A stretch of DNA of 20,820 nt from a virus: positions 1 to 20,820 of IMG/VR virus record IMGVR_UViG_3300045996_000589; one strand, 5' to 3'. Each line of letters begins with the position of its first letter. Position 1 is the first letter of the stretch. A model generated the notes under the pieces. The model did not search any database. It was not told where the DNA came from and saw nothing but the letters and a program-made list of their open reading frames with translations. This document shows positions 14,360-20,820 of the stretch, one piece after another. The position numbers and the translations under genes are program-made.

Positions 14360-15454
14360 TTAGTCAGCGACGGCTGCAAACCAACCCGTGACCATGCCGG
14401 CGTCTTTGGTATGGGTGTCGTCGCTGTCGTTGTAGGCGAAGCGAATCTTGTCCATACCGCGGATTTCGCTCACTTCCACACCCCACTTGTCCTCGTAGTC
14501 GAACAGTTTGGTAACGGTGCGCGAACGACGAGCCCATGCCATGGCAAGGGCTTGAGCACCCATCAGGTACACAGGGCCAACCTGAATCGTGCCGTTCGTG
14601 GTCAGTGGAATCTCCGGGAATTCGCGGATGATGATTCCATCCCACACATAGTCGGCGCCGCGGAACAGCGGGTTGTCTTTGCCGCGCTCACGAGCTTCAC
14701 GATTTGACTGCGTGAATGCGGTGTTTTCCTTCAGGTCTCGCATCGCGAGGCGATTGACCAGCGCGACATACCACTCCTCATCACCCTTCGTACGAACAGG
14801 CGAGACGATGGGGTTCGCCGACTGCGCCATACGCTTCATCAACGACAGCGCGGCAGGCGTGAGCTTGTCTGAGGTGTTATCGACGGTCGCAAGGGAATCG
14901 GAGAAGTCATACGCGACCGTGCCGCCCGTGGAATCGGTATTGGCAGTCGTTGCGCCGAACAGCGCGCGGTCGTTGTTATAGTCCAGCCAAGCATCGCGCT
15001 GAGCTTCAGTGGCAGAAGCGAACGCAACACCATTGATGTTGCCAGCAGCCAGCGTCATCTTGTCGCGCAGATCTTTGCTGATCCACGTTTTCAGCGTCTC
15101 ACGAGCTGCATCGCGCAGATCGATAGCGTTCTTGATCTCTTCCAGTTCAGGGATCAGGACGGCATTGCGAATCTTGTCGACCGAGAGCAGGAATGCCTTC
15201 TGGTCTAACGCCTCTTCGTTGCCCTCCATCATGTTCGAGCCAGTGACGCCAGAATTCGTCAGCTGACCGACGAAGTTGTACGTGAAGCGATCACCCCGGC
15301 GCCAGTTGCCCGATCCGCGTTCCTTTACCTGGATAATGCTGTTCTCGCTCGTTCCCATATAGGGCTTCCAGCGAGACTCACGCACGTACTCAGTCCAAAA
15401 ATCATCGTCCCACGACTGAACGCGCGCGGCGCTCGCCGTATAAGTAATAGCCAT
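14360..15454 (-). CDS. Major capsid protein, N4-gp56 / Phage_capsid_3 type
   Basis: A 364-residue coat protein resembling the N4 gp56 family. The N-terminus (QSWDDDFWTEYVRESRWKPY followed by MGTSENSIIQ) and the next region GSGNWRRGDRFTYNFVGQLT are typical, followed by MMEGNEEALDQKAFLLSVD. The C-terminal part has PVYLMGAQALAMAWARR and WGVEVSEIRGMDKIRF, then TKDAGMVTGWFAA. It would assemble into the capsid with the HK97-type fold around the scaffold encoded just upstream. GAGGG precedes the ATG by 5 bases. P22 itself has a different coat family, so this is a mosaic arrangement. Confidence 0.9.
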   Translation of the reverse strand: MAITYTASAARVQSWDDDFWTEYVRESRWKPYMGTSENSIIQVKERGSGNWRRGDRFTYNFVGQLTNSGVTGSNMMEGNEEALDQKAFLLSVDKIRNAVLIPELEEIKNAIDLRDAARETLKTWISKDLRDKMTLAAGNINGVAFASATEAQRDAWLDYNNDRALFGATTANTDSTGGTVAYDFSDSLATVDNTSDKLTPAALSLMKRMAQSANPIVSPVRTKGDEEWYVALVNRLAMRDLKENTAFTQSNREARERGKDNPLFRGADYVWDGIIIREFPEIPLTTNGTIQVGPVYLMGAQALAMAWARRSRTVTKLFDYEDKWGVEVSEIRGMDKIRFAYNDSDDTHTKDAGMVTGWFAAVAD

Positions 15455-15466
15455 AAAGCCCTCGAA

Positions 15467-16216
15467 TTAGTTTGAAAAGACGGATTTGAGCGGTCGGGGG
15501 CCGGCGAACGTGTCGTCTTTCGGCGCGCCCGATGCTTCGGCGTTCAGTGACTGAGGGATGGCTGCTTTTTTCTCTTGCGATGCCTTGCCTGCGGCTAACT
15601 CAGCTTCGAGCGCCTTGATTCGCGCTTTGGCTTCATTGAGTTCAGTGGCTGTCTTCGCCGTGATGTGTTCGCGGTACTTAGTGAGATCTCCACCCACCTC
15701 GGACAGCTCCTTACGGATCTTGCCGAGCTTGTAGATGGACTCACCGGGATCGTCTTGATCTATCTGTTGGAACAGCTCGGGGTGCGCTTGCACCTCAGCG
15801 TTCATGAAGTCATAGACCTCGTCGTAATCCTCGCGACCAGGAACACGTTTGGCGTAGTTCACTGAGAGCTTGAATAGCTGCTGTCGTAGCGGCGTTGTGG
15901 CTTCGGACAGACGCTCATTGAACGCCTTGTCTTCATCCTCAAGCACCGATGTTTTCGGCCTCTTCTCAAGCTCTGCTAACCGTGCCTCCAGCGCTTCGCG
16001 TCGCTTTCGCTCAGCGTGTAGCGCTTCGTGAGGTACGGTTTTGACCGGCAGTGGTGTCTCTGGCTCCTTGGCAGGAGCTACAGGTTCTTCCTTTGCCGGT
16101 TCAACAGGCGTTTCAGGCTCGGGCGGCTGGGTTTCTTCAACCTCAGGGATCTCGGGTTCGATAACTTTCGTTTCTTGCACGCGATCAGAAAAAGCGGCCT
16201 CAAATGTTGAGCCCAT
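15467..16216 (-). CDS. Scaffolding protein
   Basis: A 249-residue acidic protein with a Pro/Glu-rich disordered N-terminal third (PEIPEVEETQPPEPETPVEP) and long charged helices after it (ERKRREALEARLAELEKRPK and ELNEAKARIKALEAELAAGK). The last residues GPRPLKSVFSN form a short basic-hydrophobic end, a common coat-binding feature of scaffolds. The location between portal and capsid genes and the helical, soluble character fit a scaffold that directs procapsid assembly and then leaves. GGAG lies 9 bases upstream of the ATG. Confidence 0.75.
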   Translation of the reverse strand: MGSTFEAAFSDRVQETKVIEPEIPEVEETQPPEPETPVEPAKEEPVAPAKEPETPLPVKTVPHEALHAERKRREALEARLAELEKRPKTSVLEDEDKAFNERLSEATTPLRQQLFKLSVNYAKRVPGREDYDEVYDFMNAEVQAHPELFQQIDQDDPGESIYKLGKIRKELSEVGGDLTKYREHITAKTATELNEAKARIKALEAELAAGKASQEKKAAIPQSLNAEASGAPKDDTFAGPRPLKSVFSN

Positions 16217-16329
16217 CAGTCATCTCCATACGTTGGATTACGAACGCCCATGACGCTGGCGGCGCGTTTGCTCTTGATGGCGAGCAGCCATACGCCCGAG
16301 AACCCGGCGGCGGTGTAGAATCGGGGCAC
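16216..16329 (-). CDS. Possible 37-residue protein upstream of the scaffold gene
   Basis: A short frame from GTG at 16329 to a TGA that overlaps the scaffold ATG by one base (TGATG). The product contains RFYTAAGFSGVWLLAIKSKR followed by AASVMGVRNPTYGDD, with one short hydrophobic stretch. The only ribosome-binding sequence (AAGGG) sits directly against the GTG, which is too close for a standard site. Coding is therefore uncertain. The translation-coupled junction and coherent sequence are the arguments for it. It faces the plus-strand gene starting at 16350. Confidence 0.35.
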   Translation of the reverse strand: MPRFYTAAGFSGVWLLAIKSKRAASVMGVRNPTYGDD

Positions 16330-16349
16330 CCCTTGACCGGAGTGACACG

Positions 16350-16535
16350 ATGGAAATCGACGAAATCAGCAAACTTGAAGCGCTACGATCTCTGCACGCT
16401 GAACGTGTCAAGGGATACGAAAGCGAACTGTCAGAACTGCGGAGCTACAAGGCCAATCGCGGCTATTCCTTCAATCCACTACTCGCCTTAGCCATTGCAT
16501 TCATTGCAGGCTTAGCAGCAGGAGCGTTACTTTGA
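16350..16535 (+). CDS. Small tail-anchored membrane protein
   Basis: A 61-residue product with an N-terminal charged helix (MEIDEISKLEALRSLHAERV), a short linker and a C-terminal hydrophobic anchor (LLALAIAFIAGLAAGALL) that ends the protein. This is a tail-anchored topology with the helix in the cytoplasm. GGAG lies 7 bases upstream of the ATG. It is encoded against the direction of the late operon in the space between scaffold and portal genes. The function is unknown. Confidence 0.65.
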   Translation: MEIDEISKLEALRSLHAERVKGYESELSELRSYKANRGYSFNPLLALAIAFIAGLAAGALL

Positions 16536-16804
16536 GCAACCCCGAATTCCAGATGAAAGGCATCAGCTTCGTGATCTCTGCGACCACGAACAGCGGTCAT
16601 CCGCTACCGTTCAAAGTGAAATTGCCCAATGGCAAGAGCGCTGAGATTCAGCACTCACTGCGAGAAAGCTTCGATGTGTTCGACGTGATCGCCGAACTGC
16701 GATTACTCGCGACTAATCTAGAAACAACGGCCTCGCTGATTACGCCGCTGACCGGGAAGGGGCCGGTGACGATTCACGATCCGGCGACATTGCCTTTGCC
16801 GTAG
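16532..16804 (+). CDS. Small soluble protein paired with the tail-anchored one
   Basis: A 90-residue product with a TTG start overlapping the previous stop (TTGA). AGGAGC 7 bases upstream supports this start over the in-frame ATG at 16553, which lacks a site. The first half looks beta-rich (ISFVISATTNSGHPLPFKVK) and the second is helical (DVIAELRLLATNLE) with a Pro-rich end. The last 65 bases are antisense to the 3' end of the portal gene. Together with the membrane gene it forms a two-gene moron-like unit. No family is recognised. Confidence 0.6.
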   Translation: MSNPEFQMKGISFVISATTNSGHPLPFKVKLPNGKSAEIQHSLRESFDVFDVIAELRLLATNLETTASLITPLTGKGPVTIHDPATLPLP

Positions 16805-18623
16805 TTGCAATAGCATCTACCTCTGTCTTGCCGGCTTGCGCTTCCTTCAACGCGGCCGAGGCATTGGTCTCGCGAACCTCCGCCTGCTTGAGCAAGCCTT
16901 CCATCTTCATCATGAATTCGCTGAATTGAGCTTGCATCTGAGCCACAGGGTCTTCCTTAGGCTTCAGAATCTCCATGATTCGCTTCTTCTTGCCCGCGCT
17001 TAGGCCAGAGGCTTCGATGAGTACCTCGGGCGGCATCTGGACCATGCCAGTGCCCGCGAGCTGTACCATTTTCTCGAAGTCCTCAGACTGCAACGTCACG
17101 TTGTCCGGGGTCTCATCGATGATGATGTCGACCTCAAGCTCCGCCACGTTGTTCGCAATAGCCGGCTGCTGTGCCTGCGGGTCTTGTGCGATCTGCTCAA
17201 GTGCGGCTTGAATCTCTTCAGGCGGCTTTCCCTTCAATCGACGGGCTGCAAGCTCGCCTTGCGTCGTCTTCTCATTCAGCTTGATGAATTTCAGACCCAT
17301 CTCGCTATCCGTCACGCGGATGACAGTCTCTTCATCCCAGTACTGACACACGCGGTGCCATGTCGCCTTCGCAACTCGAAGTTGGAAGTCGCGCAAATTG
17401 TCTGGGAGTACTCCGATCTGAAGGGCGCCGCCCATTTGGTCCAGCTCTTTCGCTCGACCGGAGATTGAGCCGGATTGTCCCAGCAGGGCGGCATTGGGGC
17501 CGGTGACCGACAGGTCGTTAATATCCTGCTGCAGCATCTGCAGATGGGCAGCGGACAAATTGAGGTTGTCCTCAATGTCAAACCGCATGCCTGGAGATAC
17601 TTCGATCCACCCATCAGGCTTATGCACTTCCTTGCGTGCTTCGGCAGCATTTTCTACTGCGCCGGTTTCGGTTATTACGGTCTTGGAGTTAAGTAGATGA
17701 AGAGATTTGCTCTGACGCTTATTGATTGCGTCCTGTTTCGAGATGTATCGCTTTACGAGGCCATACCGGCGCCCCTCTCTGTCCACATAGGCGGACGCAG
17801 GAATGATCGGCCATTCGTGTTTAGGCGCTTCCTTATCGTCATCCACATAGGGGCATTCAGCCTCCTCTTCGAGGAAGCCGCCCCAGCAGAATACAGAGCG
17901 GTAAATGGAGCCCTTTTTCTTCTCGTATTCCTCAAAGACCTGAATACGTTTGCGCTTCGCATCGACCCAGCGGGGTTTATCGTCGGTAGATTCGCCCGTG
18001 TTCTGCGCTTGCATCTGCGCTGAAGTGGTTTCGATTGCCTGATGCTTGCCAGGCCATTTCTCTTTGGCCTTCGCCTCATCCATCCAGGTGATGACACCGA
18101 TATAGCTGGCGTCCGAGCAGTCGGGCTCCATGCTGTACGGATCGCGATACAACCGATCCCAACGGATGCGACGAATCAGCACCTTCTTGGGATTCGCCTT
18201 ATCGACGATCACCTCAACCGCACCCCAGCCCTCAATCAGCATGTTGTTGTACACGGCTGATTTGGTCATCGAGAAGCGGTTTTCATCGAAGATGAACCGC
18301 AGGGCGTCGGTTACGACATCAGCATCCTCGTCGTGAACAGGCGTGCGAGGAAACGCCTTCGGATCGGTGCGGCTCTTGCGCTCCACACCCTCCATGTACT
18401 CAACCTTATCCTTGATCTTGTTGTCGGTGATGACCGGCTGACCGCGAGCTTGGAGCGTCGCGATTTCGGCTGCAGTCCACTGCTTATCGTCGAAGTAGTC
18501 GCGGTGCAGCTCAGCCCATTCGCGTTCCTCGCGCGTGTTATCCAGATATTCGGTGACGTGACGACGCTTGGTGATGAGCTTGTCATCGACTGTTTTGTCG
18601 GCCTCTTCGACATCAACAGACAC
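16740..18623 (-). CDS. Portal protein, P22 gp1-like
   Basis: A 627-residue portal protein resembling the P22 type. It forms the dodecameric ring at one capsid vertex through which DNA is packaged and released. Typical stretches are WTAAEIATLQARGQPVITDN and KIKDKVEYMEGVERKSRTDP near the N-terminus, WDRLYRDPYSMEPDCSDASY in the wing, and LNLSAAHLQMLQQDINDLSV with SGRAKELDQMGG in the stem/crown half. A coiled helical C-terminal region follows (AQMQAQFSEFMMKMEGLLKQ). The start is GTG with AGGG 6 bases upstream, overlapping the exonuclease stop by 11 bases. Confidence 0.9.
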   Translation of the reverse strand: MSVDVEEADKTVDDKLITKRRHVTEYLDNTREEREWAELHRDYFDDKQWTAAEIATLQARGQPVITDNKIKDKVEYMEGVERKSRTDPKAFPRTPVHDEDADVVTDALRFIFDENRFSMTKSAVYNNMLIEGWGAVEVIVDKANPKKVLIRRIRWDRLYRDPYSMEPDCSDASYIGVITWMDEAKAKEKWPGKHQAIETTSAQMQAQNTGESTDDKPRWVDAKRKRIQVFEEYEKKKGSIYRSVFCWGGFLEEEAECPYVDDDKEAPKHEWPIIPASAYVDREGRRYGLVKRYISKQDAINKRQSKSLHLLNSKTVITETGAVENAAEARKEVHKPDGWIEVSPGMRFDIEDNLNLSAAHLQMLQQDINDLSVTGPNAALLGQSGSISGRAKELDQMGGALQIGVLPDNLRDFQLRVAKATWHRVCQYWDEETVIRVTDSEMGLKFIKLNEKTTQGELAARRLKGKPPEEIQAALEQIAQDPQAQQPAIANNVAELEVDIIIDETPDNVTLQSEDFEKMVQLAGTGMVQMPPEVLIEASGLSAGKKKRIMEILKPKEDPVAQMQAQFSEFMMKMEGLLKQAEVRETNASAALKEAQAGKTEVDAIATTAKAMSPDRESSPAPSRSAA

Positions 18624-19053
18624 GATGAGCCCTCATCGCTGACAGCACGGCCCGCGCATCACTAAGCGCGTTGTGCTCCGAAGGCCCCTCGGTCACGTTA
18701 CTGCTCTGGATCTCTGCAAATTCCTTGAATCGCATTGGCCAGCCTTTGGGCATTTGCATGAATCCACCAAACACCCGACAAAACCAATACCAATCATAGG
18801 CGCCGTAGTAGCACCAGAATTCAGGGGATTCGCCTCCAATGAACTCTACGATCTCGACGGCAGCGCGTTCCAAGCTGTACAAATCACCCGTCAAATGCTT
18901 GACAACGTTCTCATCCAACCACGGCGTAAGCTCATCTCGCGGATAGTCGAATTCGAAATACCGGAAAGTGCCGTCTTCACACACGATGCCGAGGCTGATC
19001 AATGCTGAGCACGTAGGCGTGTCAATGAACTCAGTATCAATGACGTACTTCAC
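18613..19053 (-). CDS. DEDDh-family 3'-5' exonuclease (Rv2179c-like)
   Basis: A 146-residue nuclease. The DEDDh residues are visible: D6 and E8 (YVIDTEFIDT), D87 (YYGAYDWYWF) and H127 with D132 (SEHNALSDARAV). The WxxDxxxWF-like middle segment recalls the 3'-5' exoribonuclease Rv2179c-like group. I chose GTG 19053 because it overlaps the terminase stop as GTGA, has GGAAG 5 bases upstream and places the first catalytic motif at the N-terminus as usual. A GTG at 19065 is possible. It lies between terminase and portal genes, so it may act on DNA ends or RNA during packaging. The substrate is unknown. Confidence 0.8.
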   Translation of the reverse strand: MKYVIDTEFIDTPTCSALISLGIVCEDGTFRYFEFDYPRDELTPWLDENVVKHLTGDLYSLERAAVEIVEFIGGESPEFWCYYGAYDWYWFCRVFGGFMQMPKGWPMRFKEFAEIQSSNVTEGPSEHNALSDARAVLSAMRAHRVC

Positions 19054-20474
19054 GCTGTCTTCCACGAACTCGCTTGCTCCTCGTCATCCCAAGAATCACG
19101 TTTCTTAACTGGCTCTACAGCCCGCACGATGCCCGGATGGGCCAGATCAATCGCAAGCGGCAGTAACGCCGCCATGTCGACTGCGTCATCCAGCTTGCCC
19201 GCAGGGAACTGCAAGAGCTGCGTCAGCAAGTGGTGACCGTATTCGGTATCGGCGATCTTTACCTTGCCCTGCGCTGCCATCGCCTGAAGGGGCCTTGCCA
19301 TCGTTGGCTTGTCGTGACCGCGCGTCAGCCACTCAAGGCGGCAGAACGTCCTGCGCTCCTTCATCCGCCTCGTGAGAAAAGGCTCAATAGAGCGTCGGAT
19401 CGGGCCTGACTCTCCGTAGAAGCACATCGGTTTAAATCGCGCGAATTGGTCGATGAGTCTTTCGATCCACACGTCTGCGCTGGTCTGGCCACGCCATCCT
19501 TCACAAGCCAGGTAGAGCGTGTCATTGCAGTAGCGGTGCGTTGCGAGTTCCGTGAAGTCCCCGCCGTCTTCCGTAACCGCAAAATCTCCCGTTGGGTAGG
19601 CATGCCCTGCTTTCTGCTTTACCGGATCGAACAGCTCGAACCACTCGCGCTTGAAGAAGGTGCCTTCATCGGGCGTCGGGTTCTGCATGTACAACGCGGA
19701 CCACTGACGTGGATCGGTGTTGTCACGAATACGCTGGAGCGCTTGGCTGTCGTAGCGCTCAATCCATGGCGGATCATTGATGTCGGCTGGGAGATTGATG
19801 ATCTCCCACTTGTCTCCGCCCTGCTTCTGCTTCTCAATTAGACGGCCCGCAAGGTCGTCTTCGTGCATTCGGTGCTGAATGACGATGATCGGTTTGCCGG
19901 GTCGAATACGGTTGTACAGCGTACCCTGATACCAGTCCCAAACCTTCTCACGCTGCAGCTCAGACTGAGCATCAGCCCAAGAACCAAAGGGGTCATCGAC
20001 AATCGCCATGCCACCACGGCCGAATAGCTGTCCGCCTACGCCTACCGCGTAGTAACCACCGCCCTGCCGAGTGTTCCACTTGCCCTTGGCCTGGCTATCC
20101 TCAGCCAATTGCGTCTCGGGAAAGACGTTCTGGTATTCCTGAGAACTAATGCAGTTCCTGACATCTCTGCCGAAGCCTTCAGCTAAGTCGCTCGTAGCAC
20201 TTGCGGAAATGATGTCCTCCGCAGGATTCAGCCCGAGAATGTAAGCGGGCAATCTCCGGGAGATAATCTCAGACTTGCCATGCTGCGGCGGACATAGCAG
20301 CAACAGCCGATCAATCTCACCGCGGACAACTCGGTCCGCTTGCACGCAGATCTCTCGATGAATCTTTCCGTCTTTCCAGCGCGGTGTTGTGTACCGCGTG
20401 AAGTCAAGAGTCGAGCGGCGGGCGCGACGCCTGCTCAATAGCTCCGTCGCTGCTTCCTGAGGCGATACGCTCAA
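19050..20474 (-). CDS. Terminase large subunit
   Basis: A 474-residue DNA-packaging motor. The ATPase domain has a Walker A-like CPPQHGKSE (61-69), Walker B MAIVDDP (156-162) with catalytic-type acidic residues, and a coupling region IIVIQHRMHEDDLAGRL. The RNase H-like nuclease domain begins near GDFAVTEDGGDFTELATH (296-313), with CFYGESGPIRRSIE further on and a C-terminal DDAVDMAALL carrying a last acidic cluster. It cuts concatemeric DNA and pumps it through the portal. The TTG start has GAGGAGC upstream but overlaps the small-subunit gene by 71 bases; a TTG a few codons later is also possible. Confidence 0.93.
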   Translation of the reverse strand: MSVSPQEAATELLSRRRARRSTLDFTRYTTPRWKDGKIHREICVQADRVVRGEIDRLLLLCPPQHGKSEIISRRLPAYILGLNPAEDIISASATSDLAEGFGRDVRNCISSQEYQNVFPETQLAEDSQAKGKWNTRQGGGYYAVGVGGQLFGRGGMAIVDDPFGSWADAQSELQREKVWDWYQGTLYNRIRPGKPIIVIQHRMHEDDLAGRLIEKQKQGGDKWEIINLPADINDPPWIERYDSQALQRIRDNTDPRQWSALYMQNPTPDEGTFFKREWFELFDPVKQKAGHAYPTGDFAVTEDGGDFTELATHRYCNDTLYLACEGWRGQTSADVWIERLIDQFARFKPMCFYGESGPIRRSIEPFLTRRMKERRTFCRLEWLTRGHDKPTMARPLQAMAAQGKVKIADTEYGHHLLTQLLQFPAGKLDDAVDMAALLPLAIDLAHPGIVRAVEPVKKRDSWDDEEQASSWKTA

Positions 20475-20730
20475 GCTGCTCCTCAGTCATTTCGCTGTAG
20501 TGACGGTGCCCAATGTCACCGGTGTGCTCAATGGCCTGAGCAGGCTTGCCATCGATGCGATTAGCAATCTCTTCAATGGCGCGCCATTCACCTTCCAACG
20601 CCTGAGCCACTACCTTGTCCGCAATCAAGGCCAATGCCATCCCGCTGGAATGCTTCGAAAGTGATCTGCGCAGAGCGTCTTCCCAGTCCTTGGCTTTACG
20701 GGCGTAGCTATTACCCTTTGCGGCTGCCAT
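20404..20730 (-). CDS. Terminase small subunit-like protein
   Basis: A 108-residue protein located directly upstream of, and overlapping, the large terminase gene. It starts MAAAKGNSYARKAKDWEDAL and continues with a helical core (ALALIADKVVAQALEGEWRA then IEEIANRIDGKPAQAIEH), where the ANRIDGKPAQ sequence is characteristic of many phage small-terminase-like proteins. The C-terminus is flexible. It would recognise the packaging site and recruit the motor. The ribosome-binding site is weak (GAAG). Confidence 0.75.
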   Translation of the reverse strand: MAAAKGNSYARKAKDWEDALRRSLSKHSSGMALALIADKVVAQALEGEWRAIEEIANRIDGKPAQAIEHTGDIGHRHYSEMTEEQLERIASGSSDGAIEQASRPPLDS

Positions 20731-20768
20731 GAAACTTCAATAGTTAACTGATTAGAAAAGGTAAACGC

Positions 20769-20820
20769 TCAGTGATCCCGCACCCGAATACGCACGGTCT
20801 TGTCCTTCTGACGCCCACCT
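20769..20820 (-). CDS. C-terminal end of an unidentified upstream gene (partial)
   Basis: The frame entering from the right edge ends at a TGA at 20771-20769 and gives GGRQKDKTVRIRVRDH. It is basic and charged, and of the three frames it looks most protein-like, but only 16 residues are visible. The 38 bases between it and the small terminase gene are AT-rich. Confidence 0.3.
   Translation of the reverse strand, partial: GGRQKDKTVRIRVRDH

Noticed and set aside
20737-20765. Possible minus-strand promoter (TTTACC, 17 bases, TATTGA) before the terminase genes
   Set aside because: The spacing is good but the -10 box matches at only three of six positions. The AT-rich gap alone is not enough.
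1-20820. tRNA genes, CRISPR arrays, insertion sequences, integrase or attachment site
   Set aside because: None was seen: no cloverleaf-like sequence, no spaced direct repeats, no transposase and no tyrosine or serine recombinase motif.

Overview
The window is a late-gene block of a podovirus-like tailed phage or prophage of a Gram-negative, probably proteobacterial, host. The host type is inferred from a lipoprotein signal with a lipobox, a beta-helix tailspike, a holin/endolysin lysis cassette and the moderately GC-rich composition. There is no tape-measure protein, tail tube, sheath or tail-assembly chaperone. The capsid, portal, tail-hub, ejection-protein and tailspike order follows P22-like phages, so a short tail is expected. 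No integrase or repressor lies in the window, so a free phage cannot be told from a prophage.

Nearly all structural genes are on the minus strand and read from right to left. They run: small and large terminase (20730-19050), a DEDDh exonuclease (19053-18613), a P22-type portal (18623-16740), scaffold (16216-15467), an N4-gp56/Phage_capsid_3-type major capsid protein (15454-14360), a probable head decoration protein (14332-13859) and an unknown helical protein (13848-13504). Next come a gp4-like head-tail adaptor (13469-13101), a gp10-like packaged-DNA stabilisation protein (13101-11746), a tail protein with an FCCH-like domain (11746-10922), a small unknown protein, a 2-oxoglutarate/Fe(II) oxygenase-like protein (10704-10102), three ejection or internal virion proteins (10109-6446) and the tailspike (6280-4214). 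Most junctions overlap by 1-11 bases, which suggests one translationally coupled operon. Hairpins interrupt it at 13475-13497 and 6304-6321.

After the tailspike comes the lysis region: three successive single-TM/coiled-coil proteins (two overlap by 164 bases in different frames), a 56-residue protein, a T4-type endolysin (3046-2630), a two-TM holin (2633-2286), a lipoprotein (1708-1376) and a 65-residue protein. An HNH endonuclease gene on the opposite strand (1850-2386) sits between holin and lipoprotein. On its far side lies a fragment (1820-1701) that aligns with the holin C-terminal tail, so the endonuclease appears to have entered by recombination between two related holin genes.

The left end (1-1179) has plus-strand genes that run convergently into the late operon: a partial gene, a small membrane protein and a TupA-type ATP-grasp enzyme that could modify the host surface. 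Two further plus-strand islands lie inside the minus operon: a tail-anchored membrane protein plus a soluble partner (16350-16804), and a 49-residue membrane protein just upstream of the tailspike (6326-6475). Both look like moron-type accessory genes.
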